Assembly: GCF_024139115.2 (NCBI RefSeq)
Contig: NC_085140.1
Span: 315,087,259 to 315,151,258 of the forward strand
DNA length: 64,000 nt
Source: Armigeres subalbatus
Lineage: Eukaryota; Arthropoda; Insecta; Diptera; Culicidae
Direction: 5' to 3'
Part shown: one piece after another, positions 10,740-23,581 of the stretch
Numbering within the stretch: the stretch's first letter is position 1
How the letters are laid out: every line of letters starts with the position of its first letter
Notes under the pieces: generated by a model
Seen by the model: the letters and a program-made list of their open reading frames with translations, nothing else
The model's database searches: none
Told to the model about the DNA's origin: nothing
Translations under genes and position numbers: made by a program

Positions 10740-12600
10740 AGAATTCCTTAGGAATTCATTTCGGGAGTAGCTTCGGATATTTCTCCAGTATTCAACCAGG
10801 TGATATTCCATGAATTTTTCCGTAAAAAATACATCCAGGAATTAATTCGGTTGGTCATCAAGAAGTTCTTTCAGGCATACCTTCAAAAGATCCTACAGGA
10901 ATTTCATCGTAAATTTCTCTCAGTAATACATCGAAGATTCCTCCCGTAGTTCACTACTAAATTCTTCAAAGAACTTTTCCAAAAATCCTCCACAAATAAA
11001 TCTATCAATACCTCCCGAAATTTTTCTAGGAATTCTTTTCTAAATTTCTTTAAGAAAACTATCTAAACATTGTTTTGGAAACTCCTCCGTTACTTTCTTC
11101 AGGAATTCCTTTAGCAAATTTTCAGAAATTCATAAATTCTTTCAGGTGTTTCATTCCTTCAGCTCCCGTAATTCCGCCGGAATTCCTTTCAGGAATTTAC
11201 GAACTAATTTCTTAAGAAATTTTTGAAGGAACTCCTGAAGGAATTTCCGAAATTCTTGAGTTTTTCTATACATTCCTCCAAGAATTCCTTTGGAGTTTTC
11301 TGTAGGGATTCTTTCGGCAAAATTCAGCAAATTACTAAGGAGATAGATCTGAAAATTCTTTTAGAAATGGATCGAGATATTCCTTCAATAATTCCTATAG
11401 GGAAACCTTAAGAAAATCCCTAATAAATAATTGCGTCTTGAGATATCCCTAACGAATTATTTAAGGAATTGCTTGGTCGGAATTCCTACAGGAAGCCTTC
11501 CGAAGCTCCCTTAGGAGAATTCCTTCAACAATTTCTTTTGGAAATTGCTCTAGTAACTTCTGCGAAAAATTGTTTAGGAATTCCCTCGAACTTTTTCAGA
11601 AATGCCTTCAGCAATTACTTCAGAAATTTCTCAAAGAATTTCTTCCAGTAATTACTTCGGAATTTCATTGAAACATCATCCAGGGTTTTTTTCAATTTTG
11701 GAGTTCCTTTGGAAATTTCTCCGGAAATTTAATTAGTCTCAAATCTTCAAATATTCCAAATTCATGCAGAAATCCTTTTAAGAATAATATTTAAATTACC
11801 AAAGCGTTCTTTCGGAAATTTCATTTTCAGGAGGATTTTTCCAGGAAAAAAATCCTGGACGAATATCAAAAGGAATTCCTGGAGTTCTCAAAAGAATTTC
11901 TAAAGGGCTCTCTTAAACATATCCCGAAGAAATTCGTAAATCAATTTCCGAACAAATTTCTACAGGAATTTCCAAAGAAATCACTAAAGAAATTTGCGAA
12001 GGATTTCTCCTAAACCAATATTCGAAGGTATTCCTAAAACAATTTCTTTTGATATTTCTAAAGGGAAATCCGTGGAATTTTCCTTAGGTATTTCAAACAA
12101 AATTTTCGAAGAAATTTTAAAGGAATTCTCAAATGAATTTTTAATGGAATGTAAAAAAAAATCTGAAGAAATTCCTAAAAGGTTTCGTAAAGTATTTTCC
12201 GGGATTCGTTAAGTATTTCTTGGGATTCCTTCTTTAATTTCCAAATGAATTTCTGGATGCATCTCCGAAGTTTTTTCGGAGGATTTTCTGGGGAAATCCA
12301 TAGATGAAATTCCGAAAGAGTTCTTGGAGGAATGTACAAAGACATTCTTGAAGAAATTCAAGAATATCGGAAATGCCTTAAGGAGTTCCTTTGGAAATTT
12401 CGCTGGATTTCCTTGCTGGAAAATCCGGAGGAATCATTTGAGAAATTTACGAGGGAATGGAATTTCCAATGATATCCGAAGGAATATACTAAAATAATTT
12501 TCGAAAGAGCTCTGGCAGTGTTTTTGAACTTTTTTGGGAAAATCCTGGAAACTTTTCCCAAAGAATTATTTAAGATATATGTGAAGAAAAAAATCAGAAG
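10740..12600. repeat. Degenerate GGAATTCC-type simple-sequence region, 1.9 kb
   Basis: Continuous imperfect words such as TTTCTTCAGGAATTCC, GAAATTCCTAAA and GGAATTTCC without a strict period. ORFs at 11223-12212 and 12358-12561 arise from this composition (Phe/Lys/Glu-rich) and match nothing I recognise. Confidence 0.75.
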
Positions 12601-12683
12601 TTAATTCCTAAGTTAATGTGACCAGATATGTTTTGTGTCAACGCAGGACAAAAACAAATTGAGATGCTTGTTTATATTCAAAA

Positions 12684-13571
12684 ACCCAGATTAATCCACC
12701 TAGCGGTGAAGGTGCCTTTCTCGACCTTCGTAAAATATGTGTGTTTGAAAATAGATGAGTAAAAAAGCTAGGAGTAAAAAAGACAAATTTCTTTGTCCGT
12801 TCTATGAAAATCAGATTATTTATAGCAAAGATATTGTAGATCCAGTTGAAAACCGAAAATCATATTTTGTCCCATTTCCGGATGTCGCAACTGTATCGCG
12901 AGTAATGCCCGACTATGGCACAGTTGCGCACTACTCGCGATGCAGTTGCAACATCCGGAAATGCGATTTCGCGGGACCTCGGTTCGGTTTTCAGCTTGAT
13001 CTACAATATGCTAATAAGAATTTCGACATTTTTGTTTCCTTTTCCAATCTTTTTGACGTACATAACCCTGTTTTATCACAGAGAACAGACGTTCATCTTC
13101 ATTCGCGTGCTTGTGTAAAAGTTTGTACTGGTCATTTTAAAGTATGTCGTTATGCCCCCGTTGCGCGGTGCTAGTGTGCTGATAAATATGGTTAAAATTT
13201 GCCGTGTTTTACTTTTTAGCGCTAGTGTTCATTCCGAATTGCTCCTAGGCTCGCTTCTAGGTGGCAGCACTACATTGTTTATGAAGTGTATGCCAACGCC
13301 ATCACTTAGTGAAATTGAGTTTTTATGTCGGGCAGCCTGCGTTGGCGGCGCTGAGGTGCGATTTAAATCTTTACACACGTTTTTAACGAAATTTTGTTCG
13401 AGCATCCATGTCTGTTCTCTGTGGTTTTATTTCACCCAGTCATATATTTTAAGGATATCACTTTTGGATGTTAGTTGAACTGAAGCTCCGACTACACAAA
13501 AAGAAAACGAAAATGTCATTCCCATCACGCGAGCGGAGGGCAATATTTGTTATGATATAAATCTCATAACC
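12684..13571 (-). repeat. Dispersed repeat family copy, interrupted by the I-group LINE
   Basis: Begins with the family terminus (AAACCCAGATTAATCCACC ... GGTGCCTTTCTCG). Its other end appears beyond the LINE at 19583-19735 (ACATCATCTCAGTTCGTCG ... GGCCTTCTGTAAAAGTTTGG). The interior differs from other copies and includes the hairpin at 12873-12963. That both halves are one copy is inferred from order and orientation. The ORF at 12755-13174 is unlikely to be a gene. Confidence 0.55.
12873..12963. repeat. Hairpin with 32-bp arms, two mismatches
   Basis: Left arm 12873-12904 (starts CATTTCCGGATGT, ends ATCGCGAGTA) pairs with 12932-12963. The two mismatches are both G-U compatible on one strand; the loop is 27 nt. 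It could be a MITE core or a small-RNA precursor. Confidence 0.8.
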
Positions 13572-14179
13572 ATTCCTTGTCGTGTTTCTGGACGAGCCGG
13601 ACGTATTTTACTCCCGTGTCTCATCACGTGACGCGCTTTATACCGCTAGAGTTTTTTTTCCGTTTAGTTATTCGGCGGGTTGTTTTATATCGTTAAGCTG
13701 CCTACGCGAGTGTAAAGCTAGTTACAAGGTGATTTATCCAGCCGACTAGTTAAGGAAGCGAGCTGTTCTAGCGATGCTATTGCAGTCTCGTTAGTTTGGT
13801 TTTTTTTTCATCAAGTGCTGCGACGACGATCAGTATCAATCAGCATCAGGTCGTCATCGACAAAGCTACCTACTCGGGTAGGCAGCAAACAGGCTAAGTA
13901 AAAAGATTGTATCCCATTGTCTCTTTGCATTCGTTTAACTTTCATCCACGCACCAGTGGTGAAGCTTTTGTGTGCTCTGCCTGTCGTTAGGCAAGGGTGG
14001 CACCGTTGCATTAGAGTGGGACGAAACGCAAAAAAGGTTGCCTGAATTATTATTAAAAACTTAGATTTTTTTCTTCTTTTTTTTTGTGTGCGTGTTTGTT
14101 TTGTTATTATTATAATTAAAACCTATTAGTATTATTTTTTTTCTCTTCCATTTTTTTTGGGGATTTTGTATTACATTTC

Positions 14180-15551
14180 ATGGACGAAGAAAACGGAGGC
14201 GAGACGCCTCCCAAAGACAATGTCGTTCGCACGCGATTCTACCAGGCTTCTTCGCCTGGGCCTTGGGTTGTTTACTTTCGGCAGAAAGTGAAAAGTATTA
14301 ATTTCCTAGGAATCAAACGTGATTTGACGCGTCGTTTTCCGAAAACTGATTTTCATCAAATCAATCGGAACAAACTACGTGTAACCGCACCTACATACCA
14401 GGATGCAAATGCTATCGCAAAAGACCAGAACTATAATGTGGAATATTTGGTTTATGTGCCCTCGCGGGAGGTCGAGATTGAAGGCGTAATTAACGCAGCG
14501 AGCCTGACTTGTAAGGATGTGCTTGCAGGAAAAGGCCGTTTAAAGAATGCCCTGCAATCTACCGTGGATATTCTGGACTGCAAGGAATTGCATTCAGCAG
14601 CCATGGTAGAAGGTAAAAAAGTATATTCGAAGTCAGGTTCGCTACGGGTAACGTTTGCCGGTTCGATACTCCCAAAATATGTAGATATCGAAAATATGTT
14701 GTTTCCGGTGCGTCTTTTTGTACCCAGAGTTTTCAATTGTACCAACTGCAAACAGTTGGGGCACACTGCCGAGTTTTGCGACAACAAGCCCCGTTGTGGC
14801 AAATGTTTTGAAAGGCATAGGGAGGAGTCCTGCCAACAACAAGTTACAAAGTGTGCTTATTGTGGCATGGACCTCCCCATGGTTTGCAAGAATGTCCGGT
14901 GTACAAAAAGCGCACCCAAAAGTTAAGCGTTCATTAGTACAGCGCTCTAAGCAGTCGTATGCAGAAATGGTGAAGTCGCAAGACACATCCGCAACTGCCA
15001 ACGCAACGGCTGCTATTTCAGCTGCCGTTCAAGTAAGTGATTTTTATGATGTCATTGCCATAGACGAATCGGACTCTGACGTAGCCGATATGGATGATTC
15101 TGCGGAGGTACACGTACCCGAAAAGAGGAAGAAACTGTCTTCCCGGATTGCGCCGTAAGAAAACAAAAATCATCCCTAGAAGCTTGCCGAAATCTGATGG
15201 TAATGGGGATTATTTAAAATTCCGAAGCAGCCTGTCTATACTGCTCCTTTTGACCCATGTTGCAGTAAGACATTCCCGCCATTGCCTAAAACTGATGTTA
15301 CAAAGAAACATCAGGCAAGGAATATCTCTGAGCAGAAAACTGCTACTCGCACTTCCAAGAAAAGAATCTCGTCCAAGCGAGGATTGATATCCTTTAAGGA
15401 CCTTGTGGATCGTATTTTGAACTTATTCAATATTCCGAATTCATTGAGGCCAATCATTGACCTCTTTATTCCAACAGTTGAAAGTTATCTGAAGCAATTG
15501 ACTGTTTCATGGCCCTTCTTGCAGGACTTGTATCTTTCGATGGATAATACG
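14180..15551 (+). pseudogene. LINE ORF1 (nucleic-acid-binding, CCHC zinc knuckles), frameshifted
   Basis: The first frame gives 248 residues from an ATG at 14180. It has an N-terminal RNA-binding-like part, then CTNCKQLGHTAEFC (C-x2-C-x4-H-x4-C, residues 187-200) and CGKCFERHREESC (from residue 206), with a further Cys pair CAYC. ORF1 proteins of I-type LINEs bind their RNA to form the transposition particle. A frameshift near 14870-14920 moves the sequence into another frame (to 15158, acidic DESDSDVADMDDS). A second shift leads to the frame that reaches ORF2 (KKRISSKRGLISFKDLVDRI...). The C-terminal boundary is inferred, since the last part is fused in frame to ORF2 by the shifts. Confidence 0.82.
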
Positions 15552-18500
15552 GCCATACAAGATACAATCACTGTGCTGCAGTGGAACTGTCACAGTCTGA
15601 AACATAAATTGGACGTGTTTAAGTTTTTAATTCGCAACTCCGATTGCGATATATTTGCACTCTGTGAAACATGGCTTTCTTCTGAAGATGAAATCAACTT
15701 CCACGATTTTAACATTATTCGCCAAGATCGGAATGATCATTATGGTGGCGTTCTTTTGGGAATCAAAAAATGTCACACTTTCTACAAAATTCCCATTCCG
15801 ACTGTTAATGGTTTAGAAATCGTCGCTTGCCAAGTAAATGTAAAGAATAAAGACCTTTGCATAGCTTCAGTGTATATTCCCCCAAATGCCTCACTTAATC
15901 GTCGGCATCTTTGGAGCGCAGTCTCTACTTTATCATCCCCAGTTTTAATACTGGGTGATATGAATGCACATGGTATTGCATGGGGCGAAACTAGAGACGA
16001 TAACAGAGCGCCTATTTTCTATGATTTGTGCGACGATTTCAACTTGAATATTTTGAACACAGGCGAAGTAACTCGAATAGGACCTCAAGGTCAGGAAAGT
16101 CGAATAGATCTGTCTTTATGCTCTAATTCACTATCATTAGATTCCACGTGGAAGGTAATCCAAGATCCCCATGGTAGTGACCACATGCCGATAGTCACCA
16201 CAATCAAAAGCGGCTATCAACGATCAGTGCCAGTTAATGTTCCTTTCGACCTCACGAAAAACATTGACTGGCAATTTGCATCGGCGGTAAACATTGGTAT
16301 TGAATCAACTGATATTCTTCCTCCACTGGATGAGTATCGATTCCTTACCGAATTGATTCATAAAAGCGCACTAGAAGCTCAGAAACGACGCGTTCCAAGT
16401 ACATCTGTCATAAGAAGACCAGCCACTCCTGGATGGGATGATGAATGTACTAAGTTGTATTCCGAGAAATCTGATGCCTTCAAGGCTTTCCGTAAACACG
16501 GAAGGTCTGAGCTTTTCGAAGATTATTTGAGGCTTGAAAGAAAGCTCAAAAATCTTCTCAAGGCTAAAAACGTAGCTACTGGCGACGTTTTGTCGAGGGA
16601 CTATCACGAGAAACCTCAATGACAACACTTTGGAAAACGGCCCGCAACATGCGGAACCGCATTTCCACCAACGAGAGTGAAGAATACTCCAATCGATGGA
16701 TATTCAACTTCGCCAAAAAGGTCTGTCCAGATTCCGTACCAGCTGAACCGCTATTTCGAGAATCTACGCTTGATCCCGGTTCTTTGGGTGGACCATTCTC
16801 AATGCTGGAACTATCTATGTCTCTTCTTTCATCAAACAATTCTTCTCCGGGATGCGATAATATCAAATTCAATCTGCTCAAACCTCCCAGATATCGCTAA
16901 AAGACGATTACTTGACCTGTACAACTGTTTCATGGAGTACAACATCGTACCACCAGAATGGCGCCAGGTCAAAGTAATAGCTATTCAAAAGCCTGGGAAA
17001 CCAGCGTCTAATCACAATTCATACAGACCGATTGCCATGCTATCATGCATGAGAAAATTATTGGAGAAAATGATCCTTTCAAGAATTGACCATTGGGTCG
17101 AGCAAAATGCATTACTGTCAAATACTCAATTCGGGTTTCGAAAAGGTAAAGGAACAAATGACTGTCTAGCGTTGCTCTCTTCAGATATACAGCTGGCCTA
17201 TGCGCACAAGGAGCAACTGGCTTCAGTTTTCTTGGATATTAAGGGCGCTTTTGATTCTGTTTCCATAGAAGTACTGTCGGAAAATCTGCACAGTAGTGGA
17301 TTACCCGTTATTTTGAATAATTTCTTGTACAATTTGTTGTCAGTAAAACACATGAACTTTACTCTCGGCACTCTGACAACTTCCAGAAATAGCTACATGG
17401 GCCTTCCCAAGGTTCATGTTTAAGTCCCTTGCTTTACAATTTCTATGTTAAAGATATTGACAATTGTTTGGAAGGACAATGCACGCTTAGACAACTTGCA
17501 GATGATGCCGTGATCTTCCTAAGAGGTTCATGTGCAGAAGTCCTGCAAAGACCATTGCAAAATTCCTAAATAACCTGACTGTTTGGGCCAGACATTTAGG
17601 GATCGAGTTCTCTCCGCAAAAACTCAATTGGTTGTGTTTACTAAGAAGCGGTACCCTGCTCAACTGAAACTAAAGCTGTTGAAAGATGACATAAACCAAT
17701 CTTTATCTTCTAAATACCTTGGGGTCTGGTTTGATTCTAAGTGTACCTGGAAGACCCATATTGATTATTTGTTAGAGAAATGCCGAAAAAGGATCCATTT
17801 TCTCCGTTCTATCTCCGGAACATGGTGGGGCGCTCACCCGGAAGACCTCATCAAACTATATAAAACGACTATTCTCTCTGTTTTAGAGTATGGCTCTTTC
17901 TGTTTCCTCTCAGCAGCTGAGTGCCACCTAATCAAATTGGAACGAATTCAATATCGTTGTTTGCGTATTGCCCTTGGCTGTATGCATTCAACGCATAACA
18001 TGAGCCTGGAGGTGCTTGCTGGAGTCACTCCTTTAAAGCACCGTTACTGGGAGCTCTCACTTAGAATACTGATCAAATGTGGAACAAGTAACACACTTGT
18101 ATTAGAAAACTTCGATAATATGCTTGAACTGGCTCATCATTCAAGATACCTGCGAGTCTATCTCAACTACATATCGACAGATCTCTGTCTTCCATGTTAT
18201 AATCCACCTCGAGTTCACTTCGTCAACGACAGTTCCTCAATTGAATACGATCTGTCCATGAAACACGCTATTCAAGGAATTCCAGATCATCTTCGACAAA
18301 TATCTATCCCTTCCATTTTTTCTGAAAAATATGAACATGTCAATTGCAATAACAGATATTTCACTGATGGTTCTCGCATTAACGGATCCACTGGCTTCGG
18401 TGTTTTCAACGTAAATTCAACCACCTTCCGAAAACTTCAAGAACCGTGTTCGGTTTATGTTGCTGAGCTGGCAGCAATTAATTTCGCTTTGGGGATAATT

Positions 18501-19203
18501 TCCGATCAGCCCGTAGACCATTATTTCATCTTCTCGGATAGTCTTAGTTCTATCGAGGCACTCCGGTCGATGAAACCTGTTAAGCACGCATCTTACTTTC
18601 TTACAACTGTAAGAGAGCAGATGCGTGATTTGATCGAAAGATCATTTAAGATTACCTTTGTATGGGTCCCATCCCATTGCCTAATCTATGGCAATGAGAA
18701 GGCGGACTCGCTAGCAAAGGTGGGCGCACAGGAAGGTGAAGTTTATGATAGACAAATCTCGAACAACGAGTTTTCCCATTAGTCCGTCAGAGTACTCTTC
18801 AAAATTGGCAAATGATTTGGTCACACAATGAACTTGGACGGTGGCTCTTTCCATAGTTCCTAAAGTTTCTGCGCGAGCGTGGTTCAGAGGTGAGGACTTA
18901 AGCCGAGGCTTCATTCGCACGATGTCGAGACTTATGTCCAATCACTATTCACTAAACGCACACCTCTATAGAATAAACCTGGTTGATAGCAACCTATGTA
19001 GGTGTGGAGCCGGTTACGATGACATCGATCACGTAGTTTGGTATTGCTCGGAAAACGACGCCTCCAGAGAGCAACTATTGGATACCCTTGTGGCCCGAGG
19101 TAAACAACCCTACAGGGAAGTAAGAGGTGTTTTGGGGGATCGCGATGTGGTTTATATGCAGGCCATCTATGCCTTTCTTTGCTCGTCTGACATAAAAGTC
19201 TAA
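15540..19203 (+). pseudogene. LINE ORF2: APE endonuclease, reverse transcriptase, RNase H; multiple frameshifts
   Basis: The likely start is ATG at 15540 (MDNTAIQDTITVLQWNCHSL). Endonuclease motifs in order: QWNCHSL, LCETWLS, GDMNAHGIAWG, SRIDLSL and GSDHMPIV, to about 16200. The reverse transcriptase follows in a different frame: KPGKPASNHNSYRPIAML, NTQFGFRKGKGT, FLDIKGAFDSV, a damaged GLPxG at about 17400 and LADD (17495-17506) as the catalytic box. RNase H starts near 18360 (FTDGSRING, AELAAI, SDSLSS, WVPSHCLIYGNEKADSLAK). The C-terminus to 19203 holds a CRCGAGYDDIDHVVWYC cluster typical of this group. Breaks at about 16620, 16890, 17410, 17560 and 18790 show it encodes no working enzyme. 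Confidence 0.88.
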
Positions 19204-21027
19204 TTCCCCTATCTTTTTTTCTTTCTCGTTTTTGTTTTTGTCTTATTGTTCTGTGTAATACGAAGCTATGGCCATCCGGAAGATGCTCCTGGCGAACCAC
19301 AACTCGAGCCCGACGCTACGCCATACCGTTATTGACGTCAAATACCCGGATGAGCAGCTGAAATACCTCAAACCTAAATCCCAACCTAGTCCGTCCTGAA
19401 ATTACGCAATCTAACCTTGAGTCGCCACGAGTATCTTGGTCTATACCCTTTCCCTTACTAACTGTTGATAATAAGATGATATCGATTGTAAATATCATAA
19501 AGTCTCGGCTCCGTTAAGTGTTATACACGCCTGAGCCTGTCAAATAAACACAATAGATAAAAAAAAAAAAAATCTCATGACCGTCTTTCCGCCAAACTCC
19601 CGTATGAAGTGGGAGAGACAGAGACATCATCTCAGTTCGTCGAGCTGAATCGATTGGTATATAACACTATGGGTCTCCAGGCCTTCTGTAAAAGTTTGGT
19701 TTTGAGCGAACATACAGCCTTTTCGTATAAAAAGGCTAAAATGGTATTTCGGCCATAACTTCCGATCCCATAGTCCGATCTCAATTTTCAATAGGAAACA
19801 ATGGGACAGGATTCTGCGTCGAATGCAGCTTGTAGCGTGTGAATCGATTAAGGTTAGGTGTCCGAAAAATAGGTGACATTTTTTTGCGATTTTTATGAAA
19901 AAAGGTATTTTGGTCATAACTTCCGATCCCATAGTCCGACCTGTCCAATTTTCAATAGGAAATAATGGGAAAGGATTTTGCGTCGAATGCAATTTGTTGC
20001 GAGCAAATCGGTTGAGAATAAGTGCCTGAAAAATGAGTGACATTTCTTACGCAATATTTTCGTATGATTTTGTATTTTGGCCATAACTCTCGATCCCATA
20101 GTCCGATCTGGCCAATTTCAAACAGGAATTAATGGGACAGGATTCTGCGTCGAATGCAATTTGTTGCGAGCAAATCGGTTGAGGATAAGTGTCCGAAAAA
20201 TGAGTGACGTTTTTTACGCGATTTTTTGTATGAATTTGTATTTTGACCATAACTTTCGATCCCATAGTCCGATCTGGCCAATTTCAAATAGGAAACAATG
20301 GGACAGGATTCTGCGTCGAATGCAACTTGTTGCGAGCAAATCGGTTGAGGATAAGTGCCCGAAAAATGAGTGACATTTTTTACACGATTTTTTCGTATGA
20401 TTTTGTGTTTTGGCCATAACTTTTGATCCCATAGTCCGATCTGGCCAATTTCAAATAGGAATCAATGGGACAGGATTCTGCGTCGAATGCAACTTGTTGC
20501 GAGCAAATCGGTTGAGGATAAGTGCCAGAAAAATGAGTGACATTTTTTACGCGATTTTTTCGTAGGATTTTGTATTTTGGCCATAACTTTCGACCCCATA
20601 GTCCGATCTGGCCAATTTCAAATAGGAAACAATGGGACAGGATTTTGCGTCGAATGCAACTTGTTGCAAGCAAATCGGTTGAGGAAAAGTGCCCGAAAAA
20701 TGAGTGACATTTTTACGCTATTTTTTCGTTTGAATTTGTATTTTGGCCATAACTTTTGATCCCATAGTTCGATTTGGCCAATTTCAAATAGGAACCAATG
20801 GGACAAGATTCTGCGTCGAATGCAACTTGTTGCGAGCAAATCGGTTGAGGATAAGTGTCCGAAAAATGAGTGACTTTTTTTACTCAATTTTTCAAATGAA
20901 TTTGTATTTTGGCCATAACTCTCGATCCCATAGTTCGATCTGGCCAATTTCAAATAGGAAACAATGGGACAGGATTCTGCGTCGAATGCAAATCGGTTGA
21001 GGATAAGTGAGGAAAATGAGTAGTTTT

Positions 21028-21142
<115 letters not shown>

Positions 21143-22088
21143 TCACCTCGATTCGTCGAACTGAGTCGATTGGTATATAACACTATGGGTCTCCGGGCCT
21201 TCTATAAAAAGTTTGTTTTTGGAGCGATCATATAGCCTTTACCGTATACTTAGTATACGAGAAAGGCAAAAATGGTATAATTTTCGATCCCATGGTCCGA
21301 TATGGCCAATTTTCAATAGGAAACAACGGGACAGGATTCTACGTCGAATGCAACTTGCTGTGAGCAAATCGGTTGAGGATAAGTGCCCGAAAAATGAGTG
21401 ACATTTTTTACGCGATTTTTTCGTAGGATTTTGTATTTTGGCCATAACTTTCGATCCCATAGTCCGATCTGGCCAATTTCAAATAGGAAACAATGGGACA
21501 GGATTCTGCGTCGAATGCAACTTGTTGCGAGCAAATCGGTTGAGGATTAGTGCCCGAAAAATGAGTGACATTTTTTACACGATGTTTTTGTATGATTTTG
21601 TGTTTTGGCCATAACTTTTGATCCCATAGTCCGATCTGGCCAATTTCGAATAGGAAACAATGGGACAGGATTCTGCGTCGAATGCAACTTGTTGCGAGCA
21701 AATCGGTTGAGGATTAGTGCCCGAAAAATGAGTGACATTTTTTACACGATGTTTTCGTATGATTTTGTGTTTTGGCCATAACTTTTGATCCCATAGTCCG
21801 ATCTGGCCAATTTCGAATAGGAAACAATGGGACAGGATTCTGCGTCGAATGCAACTTGTTGCGAGCAAATCGGTTGAGGATAAGTGTCCGAAAAATGAGT
21901 GACATTTTTTACGCGATTTTTTCGTATGAATTTGTATTTTGGCCATAACTCTCGATCCCATAGTCCGATCTGGCCAATTTCAAATAGGAAACAATGGGAC
22001 AGGATTCTGCGTCGAATGCAACTTGTTGCGAGCAAATCGGTTGAGGATAAGTGCCCGAAAAATGAGTGACATTTTGTTGAGTAGTTTT

Positions 22089-22091
<3 letters not shown>

Positions 22092-22133
<42 letters not shown>
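22092..22133. repeat. (CA)21 microsatellite
   Basis: Uninterrupted CA dinucleotides before the second terminus of the composite array. Confidence 0.98.
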
Positions 22134-22137
<4 letters not shown>

Positions 22138-22256
22138 TCACCTCGATTCGTCGAACTGAGTCGATTGGTATATAACACTATGGGTCTCCGGGCCTTCTAT
22201 AAAAAGTTTGTTTTTGGAGCGATCATATAGCCTTTACCGTATACTTAGTATACTTA

Positions 22257-23347
22257 GTGCTTGAGGCAAAACCTTATTTTTTTCTTAAATTGATTCCTCT
22301 TGGTTACACGATTGATTTACTTTTCTAACTTTTATGCAATTAGGTAGACGGCTCAAATCTACTTAAGATTCTTCTTACTTACTCCGGATTTTTTTCAACA
22401 AAAACTAACTACGCTGAACTATTTCAAGTTTCCTTTCTCATGAGATGCAATTCGGTTATTTTTATTTTTCCTCGAAAACCGACCAGTGTTGGTAGAATCA
22501 TACTCAAATCTCAATCTGCGTCATGCGCGAGCCAACTCGCTTGCAATTCTGCAGAGTGAGCACTACGTTTGAGTTTTTCGGGCAGAACTGCAACCTTTCG
22601 CTCATTCACCGAAAAATGGATGTTATCTTCGTTTTCGTTAAACAGACTTTCACTGTCAGTCTGTGGCTGGTTCTTCTCTTGTAAAAATCAAATCGACGGG
22701 ATTTTTTTTTCAAATTTCTGTTCGATATTTTCCGGAATTTTCACTTGAAATTCTTCAAAATTTGCCTGGCAAATTCTTTGATTTCTACAAACTTGGACCG
22801 GCGTGAAAAATTACACACTTCTTGGAGAATTGAATCCACCGGAAATTGTATTGGTAAATTTCGAGATCTGGTTTCAGCAGCTGTTGATTCTAATGTAAAT
22901 TCTTTTTTGTTGGATTTTCTTTAATTTGGTTTTGTTCTGTTTGAAATTTGATTTTTATTGTTATGTCGAAAAAGCATTTGAATAACTGAATTACTTAATA
23001 CGTGATTTATCTATATAATATTTTGTATTGAACAATACATATGGTATTTTAAATAATTAGGAACATGCGTCGACCTTAAAGGGGGGGATGGTTTAGAAAA
23101 GCCTACAAAAGTCTACCAGTAGAAGGGGGGTCAAAATGTGAAAATTCGGTCTGAGTTGTTTGTGGACAACCCCTTCCATAGGCGGTGACTGCACTAGTCC
23201 AACGAATAGATTGATCTGATTGGCGATTAAGCACGTAAAAAAAAGATCAAGCATTTGGTGGCGTTTACATGCATTCCTTTTATCTCTCGCTCAATGTTGG
23301 TCTGGGCTGTAAAGCCAAATTGTGGAGAGTGAGAGAAACCTTAGATT
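22257..23347. other. Unassigned intron DNA with a hAT-type end at 22484
   Basis: CAGTGTTGGTAGAATC at 22484 matches the terminal repeat of the hAT-like MITE at 40827-41193, but no opposite end was found nearby, so this copy seems truncated. The rest is unassigned. Confidence 0.45.
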
Positions 23348-23581
23348 CACTTGTCATAAGACGAGTTAATACAATCCATGATTCTTAATTGTATCTGACA
23401 GATACGTATTTTTGACCTAACAGTAGCGTCTTCAGTGTCTCGTACTTGACTCGACTCGAAGTCGAGTCAAGTACGAGACACTGAAAACGGCCTTACTGTT
23501 GAGGTCGAAATACGTTTCTGTCAAGGTACAATTAAGTGGTGGATTTCAATGGGATTGTACAAACTCGGCTTATGACAAGTG
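23348..23581. mobile_element. Palindromic MITE, ACTTGTCATAAG family
   Basis: Nearly one complete inverted repeat. It starts CACTTGTCATAAG and ends CTTATGACAAGTG, with the centre TTGACTCGACTCGAAGTCGA flanked by GTGTCTCGTACTTGACTCG and its complement. Relatives: 52891-53016, 59703-59867 and a fragment at 38697-38725. Non-coding and non-autonomous. Confidence 0.85.

Larger units (their letters stand above)
13572..19569 (+). mobile_element. Near full-length I-group non-LTR retrotransposon (LINE), inactivated
   Basis: A 6.0 kb unit: 5' leader (13572-14179), ORF1 with zinc knuckles, ORF2 with endonuclease, reverse transcriptase and RNase H, a 3' leader and an A-run at 19559-19570. AAATCTCATAACC at 13559-13571 and AAATCTCATGACC at 19570-19582 form a 13-bp target duplication with one mismatch. 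An APE endonuclease together with RNase H places it among I/Loa/Loner-like clades (family knowledge); the clade is not resolved. Several frameshifts show it is dead. Confidence 0.88.

Noticed and set aside
12755..13174. 139-codon plus-strand ORF
   Set aside because: Runs through a hairpin within a dispersed repeat; no motif, and other family copies are non-coding.
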